In this document: piece by piece, positions 35,557 to 47,200 of the stretch
Position numbering within the stretch: the first letter of the stretch is position 1
How the letters are laid out: every line of letters begins with the position of its first letter
Source: Tachypleus tridentatus
Taxonomy: Eukaryota > Arthropoda > Merostomata > Xiphosura > Limulidae
Assembly: GCF_004210375.1 (NCBI RefSeq)
Contig: NC_134825.1
Span: 76,003,558-76,067,557 of the forward strand
Length of the DNA: 64,000 bases
Direction: 5' to 3'
Notes under the pieces: model-generated
Told to the model about the DNA's origin: nothing
The model's database searches: none
Seen by the model: only the letters and a program-made list of their open reading frames with translations
Translations under genes and position numbers: made by a program

Positions 35557-37162
35557 ATGTCAAAGAAAGGGAAATGGAATGATGATTATGTGAAGTTTGG
35601 TTTCACTTGCATCGGAACAACTGAGGATCTGCAAAAACCCCAGTGCATACTTTTTGACACTGTCCTTTCAAATGCAAATTTGAAGCCATCTAAGCTGCAG
35701 GAACACTTCAACAACTGGCATAGTGGAGCAGCTGTTGCAGGCCATGATGTTGAAAGGTAGAAGGGCCCACTTTGATTCTCAAGCAACTCTTCCAAAATTA
35801 AGTTTTATATCTACTGACAAACCACTGCTGATGGCTTCATACCACATGACGTATAAAGTAGCCAAATCAAAGAAGCCCCATACAATTGCAGAAGAAGTGA
35901 TAAAATCGTGTGCATTAGAAATGGCAACAATTGTTCTGGGAAAAGAAGCCTCAAACAAGTTTAAATTAGTGCTGTTATCAAATAATGTTATTCAAAACGG
36001 AATAACATTATTTGATAACAGCACTAATTTGATTTGAATTCGGACATTTTGGACCAAGTTATCGCAGATACTATGGCTAGTCCTTGAAAATCTCTCTCTA
36101 AGTGGACGAAACAACTGATGTTGCAAATTGCAGTCAACTCATTGCACTAGTGTGATATGACCATGATGGTGCCATAATGGAGGATTTCCTGTTCTGTGAA
36201 GATCTAAAACAACCACAAATGGGAAAGATGACTTACAGTGTTGAAGGACTTATTTGTGAAATATGATTTAGATATCCAAATTATTGGTTCTGTGTGTACC
36301 TATGGTGCCCCTGCTATGCTAGGAAATAAATCAGGATTTTTTGCACTGATAAAACATGAGATTCTGCACTTGCAAGGTACTCAATGTTTTCTTCATCAAC
36401 ATGCTTTGGCATCAAAAACATTGCCTTCAAAGTTGAAAAAGGTCCTTGACACTTCTGTGAAGACCATTAACTGGATTAGGGGTTGTGCTCTGAACCATCG
36501 CCTCTTCAAGTTGCTTTGTGAAGATTTTGGAAGTGAGCATTCAGTTTTGCTCTTCCACACAAAAGTCCGCTGGCTGTCACCTGGTAAAGCTTTAACACTT
36601 CTTTGAACTGTGAGAAGAAGTCAAAACTTTTCTGAAGGACTATGATCTGCCCAGAGAAATATAATCACAATAATTAAACCAAATGCTAGCCTATTTGAGT
36701 GATATTTTTACTCGTATGAATGACCTGAGTGTATCTCTTCTAGGGAAAAACATAAACATATTGAAATGCTACAAAAAGTTAAATGCTTTCAAAGAAAAGT
36801 TACATTTTTGGTGTCGACGAGTTAAAAGAGGGAATCTTTCAAATTTTCCATCACTCGAAGAAATGGTAGGTGAGGATGAGTCCCTAACTCCATGTGTGTG
36901 TGAAGAAATTGTGGATCATTTGGAAATACTATCAAAGTCATTTGATGGATATTTTGGAGACGAACTGAAAACATCTGAAGAATGGATTATGAATCCATTC
37001 TCCTTCAATTTGGATAATATGTCAGATGATGATGAATTGAAGGAAGACCTTATTGAACTGTGCACAAATCGAGTTCTTGAAATACAGTTTGAAAGCAAAA
37101 CTTTGGAACAATATTGGTGCTTGGCAATGGACATGTTTCCAAGACTTTGTAAAAAGCACTAA
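35557..37162 (+). pseudogene. hAT transposase remnant
   Basis: Begins MSKKGKWNDDYVKFGFTC, a typical hAT/ZBED start, with a damaged BED-type zinc finger (PQCILFDTVLSNANLKPSKL, EHFNNWH; the second Cys is missing). The RNase-H-like core continues as GSVCTYGAPAMLGNKSGF, HQHALASKTLP and FHTKVRWLSPGKAL. It ends in open frame 36683-37162 with YLSDIFTRMNDLSVSLLGK. At least three frame changes and several stops separate the pieces. The C-terminal dimerisation domain is truncated or hard to see. Confidence 0.9.
35963..36030. repeat. Perfect 30-bp inverted repeat inside the hAT transposase
   Basis: Arms 35963-35992 and 36001-36030 are exact complements around an 8-base spacer CAAAACGG. The second arm replaces the expected coding sequence. 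Confidence 0.97.
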
Positions 37163-38939
37163 ATGTACTCACCCCATTCACGACGACATACTTATGTGAG
37201 TTTGGATTTAGTGCCCTTTTGTCAATCAAGACAATATCTAGAAATTGCTTGGGTGCACAGGCAGATTTGCAGGTTGCTATCAACAACAAAGTGCCATGCT
37301 TTTAAAACTTGTAAGAAATAAACAGGAACAAAAGAGTCATTAAATTTAAATTGGCTTATGAACATTTGAACAGTTCAAATTCAAAGAAATTTCATTTCAT
37401 GCATGGATGAAAATTTATTTTTTTGCAAGCCATGTAGGGTTTATGCAACTTTTAGTTTGTTGCAATATTTTTTCTTTTCCAAATGTTTCGTTTTTGTTTA
37501 CATATCATTAAAAACTAATTATAAAAATTTGTTTTGGCCACCTTCACCTTAAATAAACAATTTCTGTGAGGGGTGCGAGAACACATTAATATTTTTTAGG
37601 GGTGCGGGGCATAAAAAAGGTTGGGAACCACTGATCTAGAGTAACATCAATTATTCTTGTTGTCTTTTACATATGTATGTTTATGTACATTTATATATTT
37701 AAAAAAGAACTAAAAGAACAGAATAAGATAGTAAAACAAACAATATTTTATTACAGACTCAAACACACATAATAACACAACGTGTTTTGGTTTTGCATTA
37801 ACAAACAACGTTCCAATACCTTGTTTCAAAAAATATAAAGTGCTAAAACAATATAAGTCTAAAAAGGAGAGAAACACTATTTGAAGATTAAACTAACTTC
37901 ATTAGAAATACAGCCAAATTTCAAATATGAATATCACATGCATATACTGAAAGACATGAATAAAAGACTTAATACTGTGGCAACAAATATCATTTTTTTA
38001 AAAATAAACTAAGATGTATAATAATAAACAAAAAAAAAAATGTATAAGTACTGCACCACTCAGTAAATCTGCACAAGACAAAAATGAGAACTTGGTGGAT
38101 GTCACTTATTTTGCAGTTTTTTAGTCTAACAAGCTGTATCTATTCACTTGATGAATCTAACTGGTCTACATAGGTGAGAGTAACTTAGGTCACAAATTTT
38201 ACTTATAGTTTATTATAACAGTAAATCCAATACACAGTGTAAATGTTAAAATTTAAATTACTGTCATATTCCTGGATACTTAGTATCTGTACACATGCAC
38301 AGTTAGCAATGAGTAGCACACTGAATTAATAGAGGTAAGAATTCATTTTAAACAGAAAATAATGTGGTACATTTTACTTTTTAAATTAGTGAAATCAAGA
38401 TTAATTAATTTATCTTCCTGCCAAAGGAATATCGTTCCCATCTGAAATGACTAAAATATATTTCTAAAACAAATATTTTGGAAACAAAAATTACTACCAA
38501 AATCATGAGAACCACAAATCCTGAGAACCACTGTATAGTCTAGGAATGGGACAGAAATAAAGTGGTTTATAAACACAGACTTCTCAGGAAACTGTGTTAT
38601 TTAATTTATATCAGAATTATTGAATTTGGTACAATATCTCTTGTTATTCAAAAGACACATTCATTTTTGCATTTAACTGTATGTAACACATAATTATTAA
38701 ACCCAATATGCAAAAGTAGATCATCAACACTTATAAATTACTTGCCAACATATAACATTATTCAACACAAGCCTACATGTAGATGAAAGCATCAGACCTG
38801 ACATATTGCTGTGAAGCAAGATGTGGCCATTTGTTTACCAATAATGAATACTGTTAGAAAATATTTGTTTTTGTCTAAAAAAGGTTTCACAGTCATTTTA
38901 ATATTTAAGGCATACCTGATATTTCTGTTTGTAAAGGCA

Positions 38940-39205
38940 ATGTTGTGGTTAGTAACCAACAGAAATAGCATTAAAAGCAAGAGTTAGTAGTCAAGTCTCA
39001 TAATGGTTAGTAACATACAGAAACAGCATGAAAAACATGAATTAGCCTAATTTTGTAATGTTTAGCAACATAAAGAAAAAGCATGAAAAACATGAGTTAG
39101 ACCAGTCTCATAGTGGTTAGTAACATAGAGAGACAACATGAAAAACAATCCAGTAAAGTTGTGGATATTGTTTAGTAACACACAGACACAGCATGAATAA
39201 TTTTT
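38940..39205. repeat. ~60-bp tandem array, about 5 units
   Basis: GGTTAGTAACATACAGAAAC then 'AGCATGAAAAACATGA' recurs near 38945, 39005, 39060, 39115 and 39175 with moderate divergence. Confidence 0.88.
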
Positions 39206-39638
39206 AATACTGAATCAATATTATGCAAAGCCAGGTATTGCACATACTTGCAATGAAATATTTACTGTTTGGTTACAATGAATACTTTAAATTTTGTCAA
39301 GTTCAACTAAAACACAAAATGGTTTTATGTAGGTACAGCTAAAATAAACAGTTTGTCCAATCTTACTTAATAATAATAAAAATCACTGAACAGCTATTAA
39401 AAAGTTTTGGTAATTTCTCCATTTTAAGAATAAACAAAAATTAAGCAGGTGACAAAACTATTTTTTTTATATGTAATAAAATATTACTGCTAGGTGCTGT
39501 CAACTTTTCTAAAGTACAAATAATTACCTTCTAAATAGAAAAGCAAATATCATGCTACAAAAATTGTTATAATCTAAGCAATAAATCCAACTACACAGTC
39601 CAAGACTTTTACATTTTTTTGTGAGTAGTACCAGAGAG

Positions 39639-39722
39639 TAAGCCTGGCATGGTTTAGTGGATAGAACACTCAACTCACAATCTGGGAGTCACGGGTTTGA
39701 ATCCCTGTCACTGAGCTAAACA
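39639..39722 (+). mobile_element. SINE family A head fragment
   Basis: GCCTGGCATGGTTTAGTGGA and B box GGTTTGAATCC are present. The copy ends soon after the tRNA-like part. Confidence 0.75.
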
Positions 39723-41124
39723 TCTGAAGAAATTTGCTAAAAATTTTGATTTGTTAGCTAGGGATTAAGACAATTCTGAATGAGAAACACTGACATACAT
39801 AAGATTCCAACATATTATAACACATACATTATTTGTTCCTGTCGAGTTACCTGATATCATTTATTAAATCAACTATTATTTTGTATTTCCTTTACTGGCA
39901 ATGAGGAAATAAAAAAATTGCAGTTTGTGTCTTTTGTTAAATATAAATTAAACACACGTTACAAATTCTAAATACTTTTTAATCACATGTTAGAGACACA
40001 CAAATTACCCATAATCCTTGAAGTGTATGTATCAACAATATTTTTGTCTTTATACAGCTGCAACTTTAATAACCGTGCTCTAATGTCATCTTTATTGTTC
40101 TAATGCTTTACAAAAAAAAAAATTTTCTTTTTTAAATCAAATGTCAAAAAAAATTATGTTCAAACACTCATCTAAAAGTTTGTTTAGATCTAGATTATTG
40201 TGGATAACAAATTTTACTTACTGCCACAAATGATTTAACATGTTAATAGATAGGATGTTTTATCATTTGTTTTACTTCCACTGTAAGTTACATAATAAAC
40301 TTCAGAGCACAAATTTGAGCCAAACTGCAAAAATACTTTCAATTCCCACAAATCAATAAACCAAAAGTGCATAAAGCACAAGATGTATGCAGCAAGTTTA
40401 CAATTTTGGTCAACTATCTACACTACTAATTATTAATTACCATAAAGAAAATAATTGTTTATCTGTACACCTTAAACAGTGACACTCGTACAATTATCTT
40501 AACTTCAAACAGAAAAGCTATTTCAAATGTTACTTTACAGGGACTGTGATATAAAAAGAGCACCAGATCTAAGTGAAGACAAACAAGTGTGTGTGAATAA
40601 AAGAGAAAAAATATTTTCTAATTATATCTTTTCTTACTAAAAGTTTGTTAAATTGTTTTTTCCAAAATTGAGAAAGATTATAACAATTTATGCTTGATCT
40701 GATATCAGAGATGACATTTTATTAAAGTTTTAATTTTCCATTTCAGTATTATGTCACTAGAACTGCTTTAATCAAGAAAATAATGTTTTAGAACTAAATA
40801 GGCTTTTAAAGTTAAAAATACATAACCTACAACTTTTCTTATAAATAGATAGCAGTTCATATATAAGTATCTAATGAGAAACAAGATGCACTTAAAAGAT
40901 ATATGTTTATTCTGTAAAATCATGAGTCACTACTGTGAGATAATTATAAATTACACACTTTCCTTTTAAACATTACTTACATATTGCTGTAGCTTTTACT
41001 AGGTTACCTTAATAATAGTATAAAAAATTAATATATGAATATACACGTGTGTGTGTGTATGTATATGTGAGCATTCTTAATTAAACATTCTATCTCAGTT
41101 TGTGAAATGAAAATAAATATTTCT

Positions 41125-41244
41125 TCAAAGAAGTTTGTCCCAGTTAAAATCATCATCCTCTTCATCCTCTTCACAGGTGGTAATCTTTTGAGGTGAGGTC
41201 AAGGTGGAGATACCAGCAGAATGGATGGTAGTTTGAGAACTCAA
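41125..41244 (-). CDS. Unidentified gene, terminal exon (acidic tail)
   Basis: TTTCTCAG acceptor. 39 codons and TGA. Reads LSSQTTIHSAGISTLTSP then the acidic DDDFNWDKLL end. Acidic-plus-Trp tails often bind a partner surface, but no specific role can be assigned. Confidence 0.8.
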   Translation of the reverse strand: MSSQTTIHSAGISTLTSPQKITTCEEDEEDDDFNWDKLL

Positions 41245-44200
41245 CTGAGAAATAAGAAACAATGTTAACTACTTATATATTTAAAAAATGGCTAGTATGG
41301 GTAGAGAAAGCACTAGTGGAGGAGAGAACAACGTTTCAACCTTCTTCGGTCATTATGAACCTGACGATGACTGAAGAAGGTTGAAAATATTGTTTGCTCC
41401 TCTACTAGTGCTTTCTCTACCCATACAAGTCATTTTTAAATATATAATTTTCTCTGCAAGTGGGTTTTCTCGTTATCATGGATTAATGTTAACTACTTAT
41501 AATCATATTTAATCAGAAAACGTTCTTCCTAATAAACACTTTTAACAGTGGAAAACCTATGTTGTAACAAATGTTTACAAGGCACTTCCCTAAAAGTAGT
41601 TATGAAAGAATATTTTACAAATCTGTTAAGAGTAAATCATGAAAACGTTTTACCTATATGCATGGTGAAACCTAGAAAATTATTTGGAGGTTTATAATTG
41701 ACTATACACTTTACTTCTTAATTAATAACACTTGAGTTTTATACAACTATTTTTATTCTGATTAGGCAACTAACTTGAGATTCTTACTTATACCTCATCA
41801 AAACAATGCATTAAACAATATCAAGCAGAATGAAAAATATAAAACTCTTTGATAATATATGTATAGAAATTGGCTTTAATAAATTCAAAGAATGAGTTAT
41901 AAATTTTATTTACGTAAAATGACAGATCAATCTGTGGAAGAGGCTGGACAATTAGCATACAAAACTAAACATGATAGTTAGCTTGGAGGTTAAAATATTA
42001 TCTGAAAATGAAACTAAAAGACTCTTCAAAGTCCATACAAATCAAATACATTCCCCAAACCATAAACTTATATTGATTAGTCAAACAGACAATATAATCA
42101 AAAATAACTATTAAAGTAATAAATATATAATGTCAAAAAATATATGATATTAATTTTACAAAAGTGTCAAAGTGAATAACAAATATTCACATGAGATTAT
42201 TGTAGCAAAATAACCACTAATGATAAAACATGACAATTTTATAAAGCCATTATTTAGTTATTTTCTCATTAACAATGCTTTTATCAACAAAAACTACATG
42301 TTTAATGCTTCATTCTGTTGTCCCTCAAGACAATGAACAAATATTATTTGTCTATGACTTGCATTAAATACCTCTGAAATAGAAATACAAGAAAAGTTGC
42401 TGTTCTCTGAAGAAAGTGTGCCCTCTGTGCTGACATTATCTTTAGGCACAAACTGTGTTACAGGAACTTGATTGTGTTCACCAAGAAGGCCTAACAAAAA
42501 AAGAACTAGACTAAAACCACAAATTTGATTTATAATGTAAAAATCATTAATTTCATTAAAAATGTAATTCACAAGAAAAAACTAAAATTTCAATAACATT
42601 GAATGAAAGTGTTTGCTATTTACAGTACATGTTCAACAAATGTTGTATTAAGTTATACTACATAATTTATATGGTCAGTGACAGGTGGCTTCTTTAAATG
42701 TCTTTTGTCAGAACATTCTATCCCTAAACAGGAAAACACAGGAAAAGGCTGCCATTTTTATTCATTTACCAAGAAGTTGCTTAGCAACAACTTTTAGCAA
42801 ATTATTGAGGTAAGTGTTGCTAAACCATGGTACAAAATGGATGATGGGTTCCAATGACAGTGTTTACAATCTAGTGGTAACTGCTAATTTGGGATTTTAT
42901 AAAACTACTGAGAATTTCTTTCTTGGAACCAGTCCAACTAGACAAGTTCCTGGTTATCCTTTATAGCTACACTGCTTCTGGTGAAGCCTTTGCATTTAAC
43001 ATACAACTTGCCAGGTTTCATTCGTTCATGGAATTTGAACATAAAAATTTCAAACATTATGAAAATAGGTGTTACTTTTTACAATTTTTGCAAAATTTCA
43101 AATAAAATTTTGCTCAAAATTAGACAAATAAGTTTCTTATCTTCATGATTATTTTAATACTGTTATAAGCTTTTTATGAATTACTTGTTAAAGCTAAAGT
43201 TTGGTTAAAAAACTTCTATTTATTTAAGATCAGTAAGATGCTTTGTCTTACAGATGGGTTGCATTTGGTTCTTAGTTTTGCTATTCATGGTCAGAAACAA
43301 CACTTTTCAACAGAAGTATTCAAGAATTTGATTTATTTGGTTAATAACAACTTTGTGTTTCAGTTTTCTTTTTTTATGCACTGATTAAACAACACCGCTA
43401 CATATTGCAGCTAGAGATATTAAAGATTTAATAAAGTTTTGAAGTTATTTCATCAAACAAAATAAAACACATAAATAGTTTTATAACTAAAACAAGCATC
43501 CTATGAAGAATACAATAACAATAAGCAAGGTACAATCTCTAGTCTGAATATACAGTGATTAATTCACATACATGGCCTTTTGAAAAAATACATGTGTATT
43601 ATTAAAAATTTTTTATTTTTCAACGGCAAATGTCAACACATTATTAGCTATATGGATATTTGAATGATGGTTGTATGCATTCAGACCTGGTACTTTACTA
43701 TGGCATATTTATGCAAGCTCCTTTTGCAGTTAGAAGTTCAAGTAGAAGATAATATTTTCTATCTCTAAAAACCAAATGTGCCACTAATATACATTTAACC
43801 ATTGCCATTAACTTCACTACAGTATTCTAAATAATGTATTAAACTATACTTACCAGAGGTTCCAGTGACTAAAATACCTGCTGGTACTCCAGGAACACAA
43901 CTGAAAGAAGGGTTGAAAGACCCGAGGCCAGCCTGTTCATAAAGTGTGTTAAGGGAAGTGACAAGTTCAGCAAACTGTTCTTGTGTCAAACCCCAAAACA
44001 CAGGTTCCATCATTTTCATACTTTCCAGAACACCTATAAAAGCAAAAACACATAATAATCTGAAATAATACACTGAGAGTTTCTAACATACACTTCTTAA
44101 CCTTTAAGATTGTTTCAATCCATATAATGAGAAGCAAATAAGAAATAAGTAAAAAAAATTAAAGCAAGCAAACAAGTTTTCTTTTAGTCATAAATTTATA

Positions 44201-47200
44201 CACATAATTCAAAATTTATAATTTCTTGTGAAGTACTAGTTCTTAAAATTTTAGGCATGGCTTATGTTGAGTCTAAATCCAAAACATAAATTTCAAACAA
44301 CAGGTACAAACAAGGCTTAATGCTTTAACAGTTGTATCAATTATATTTGGGACTGCTTAGATTCATTAAAAAATATAAGTAATCTTTGAAGTAGTGAATT
44401 TTTACTTCATTTCAATGCAAAATCATGGAAAATTATATATTTAATGCCTTAGGCACCATGACAAGTAATTATACATTTATTATATGGAAGGACACACATG
44501 ATCATGACTGTTGTAGCTGGATATAGCATATCCTTGGGCTAAAAAACTTCAATTACTTTCTGATAAACATTCTCAACTAGATTACAGCAGCTGTCTGCTT
44601 TAATTTATTTTTACCGTTATTTCAAAAGCTCAACCAGTTTAAAACAGTTCGTAGGCTATTGTCCAACTGTTTGATTCATCCATTTATATGGTCAAAATAT
44701 GTTCCTTTGAGTCATGATATACATTTTGGAGGAACAATTCCAAGAGAAAGTTACTGATCTTGTTCCTAAAAAAGTTAAAATAACATATGGAGCATGTTCA
44801 TTTAAAAATTTATTTGTATTGGTGTAATTTATTCCAACCTTTGTCTCAAAAGCCCACCCAATTTACAACAGTTGCAATGTTTATGGTATAATTATTTAAA
44901 TTATCACATTTAAATGCCTTAAAATATATATTTTTGTCAATATTCTAGATGTTACTTGGGTTATTCAAAGATGTAGATACTTTTTTCAGAAAAAAATATA
45001 CTTATCTTTCTATACAATAAAATAAACTATTATCTTACACCTCTGCCAGGAAGCTTCTTGTATATGGCATTAGCTTTAAATGAAGCTCTCACCCTAAACA
45101 TATTAATGTTAGCTTAAAATGTTATCATCAATGAAGTATATCTTTCCACCAAAACCAGGAATCTCCATAAGCACTAGCAGTTGAACAGAAGCTTATTCTT
45201 GTTTGGAGTAGCTATTTTGGCTTTCTAATTTAGTCAAATTCAGTAATTTATTTAGGGAAGTCTTTCTTAATTTATATTTGGGAGCAGGCTTAGCCTATAT
45301 TTTTTTTATGTATTTCAGATATAAAGCTTCTAATACCAAGGTTCTAATGTCTCCTTAATTTCCTCAATGATAGGATATATCTCTTTTAGGGACTCTTTCT
45401 TTTCTCGAGTCTTATGATACTCTTTGACATGCCCATATGCACCACCTTCAGTAGATTCTGACCAATCAGTGCATGTATATCCAGAGAGTCACTGCCTTTC
45501 TTTTACCTCTTGTTTACCCCACACAACATTGGGCATTCCTCTTTCCCCATCTCAACAGCATCTACTTAAGGTCCCCATGGTTCAGCAGTAAATTTGAGAG
45601 CTTATATGTTTACATATACAGAATTTCAAACTGATGGTAAGCACAGCAGACATGGTACATTTGTAGCTTTTTTCTTGATTACAACCAAACTTAGGTATTG
45701 GTTTACAGGTTTTTAAGTCAGGTATAGTTTTTGGACACCTGATTCATTTCCACAACCTGGTCTACAAAGACGTAGATTTTCTATATTTACCTTCTCAAAA
45801 TGTTGTCTGCTCAGCAGGCTTAATACAAGCTCTCTGATCTGTCTTGCCTTCTTATAATGACCTATTAAAACACCTCCACTGTCATTTTTTGCTATCCACC
45901 CACATGGAGGCACTGACCATTGCTAATATTCCTTACCTAAGATGTTGCAGATGGGGATGAAGAACATCCTCAAAACATTTGATTGTCTCACATTACTTAC
46001 AACACACCATAATTTCTACAGAAAAGGACATAGTTTCCCATTGAATGATGTCCCATCAGGTTACTCTCTCCTTCAAGTTCAAGTGGATGATATAATCCAT
46101 GGGTTTTCCATTTCTGACACAATGATTGGAGAAAGAAACTCATTTTGCAATTTTTTTCTTCATGACCCCACCAACATCTTATCAACATTAGATTTTAGGT
46201 GAATATATGTTTTGAAACTAATCTTTGCTGTACATAAAAATTCCTTTCAGAGAGATCCCTTTCTACACAATCTCCCCACTTCTGGTGTATTTCTTTTGTC
46301 TCATCAAAAAGGAGCCTTTGATTCAATGTTTGTGCTCGTGGGAATTACTTCTCACAGAGGATGTGTTACCTTCCTACTAGTGGAAGGATATAGTCGGGTG
46401 ATAGTTACATCATAGGCTGACTCATTACAGGTTAACAAGTTTAGAGATAGGAGCTTTATTCAAGGTTTGTGGCACATACAAAAATCTTTATAACAGTGTA
46501 TAGCTGGTCTTTGTTGTACAGAAAGTTAAATGTCTATTTAAAATACATTTTCAGGGAAAAAATATGTTAACATTTGGCACTAATCATGAGTTGCAACTAT
46601 TCTGTAGCAAGGTATTATTTTGCTTGAAAACAATATTAATTTAATTTCAAAAGAAACCTGTAATGCCACATACAACATATTAATTTAAAGTTTCTTGATA
46701 TCCACTGGTATTTAACTACAAAACCTCTTTCATGAGATATATATATCTCAATCTCTTCTCATCTGACACAACACAATCATAATAAAATTGTTCACTTACC
46801 CACCTTACATGAAACACTATAATTACTCAAAACATTTTTCAACCAATATCATTACAAGTGCAGGGCATTCATATCAATGACAAGCATTCTTGAAGGTAAT
46901 ATGTAGTTTGCCTATCCCATACCCCCAAAAATTCTTAATTTTTGAGTAGATTTCAAAGTAATTTTCCTATGACATTAAATGCTTTGAAGTAAATATCATT
47001 TGTTGCACATTGTACCTGCATCTTGGTGAGTTCCCATGAACTTGTTGGGTGGGACATTTCAGAAGTGCAATTTGGTATTTGGACATTTCTGACATTGTCA
47101 AAATATCTCAGTTATACCTCTTCTTAACTAGTTGCAAACTTTTAATTCATTTGATTACAGTTTTAGTGAATTGAGCAAATAACTGATAAAACTGAAATCT

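Larger units (their letters stand above)
35052..37633 (+). mobile_element. hAT DNA transposon (Charlie/ZBED-like), full length, broken
   Basis: The 2582-bp element has ends CAGTGGTTCCCAACC and GGTTGGGAACCACTG. Its 8-bp target duplication is ATCTAAAG (35044-35051) and ATCTAGAG (37634-37641) with one mismatch. Imperfect subterminal repeats (GGGTGCGAGA) occur at both ends. 8-bp duplications and CAG..CTG ends are diagnostic of hAT. The transposase is on the plus strand. Confidence 0.96.
37642..41124. other. Gene-free AT-rich region; 3' flank of the minus-strand gene at 41125
   Basis: No exon with recognisable protein similarity. It contains the tandem array at 38940 and the SINE head at 39639. 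The 3' UTR of the minus-strand gene probably extends into its right end. Confidence 0.5.

Noticed and set aside
42923-43105. 60-codon plus-strand frame
   Set aside because: No homologous motif and it lies in the intron of the minus-strand gene.
43854-44033. Naming the unidentified gene as a Jun-type transcription factor
   Set aside because: Only a short patch resembles Jun proteins; no basic region or leucine zipper is present in the five exons.
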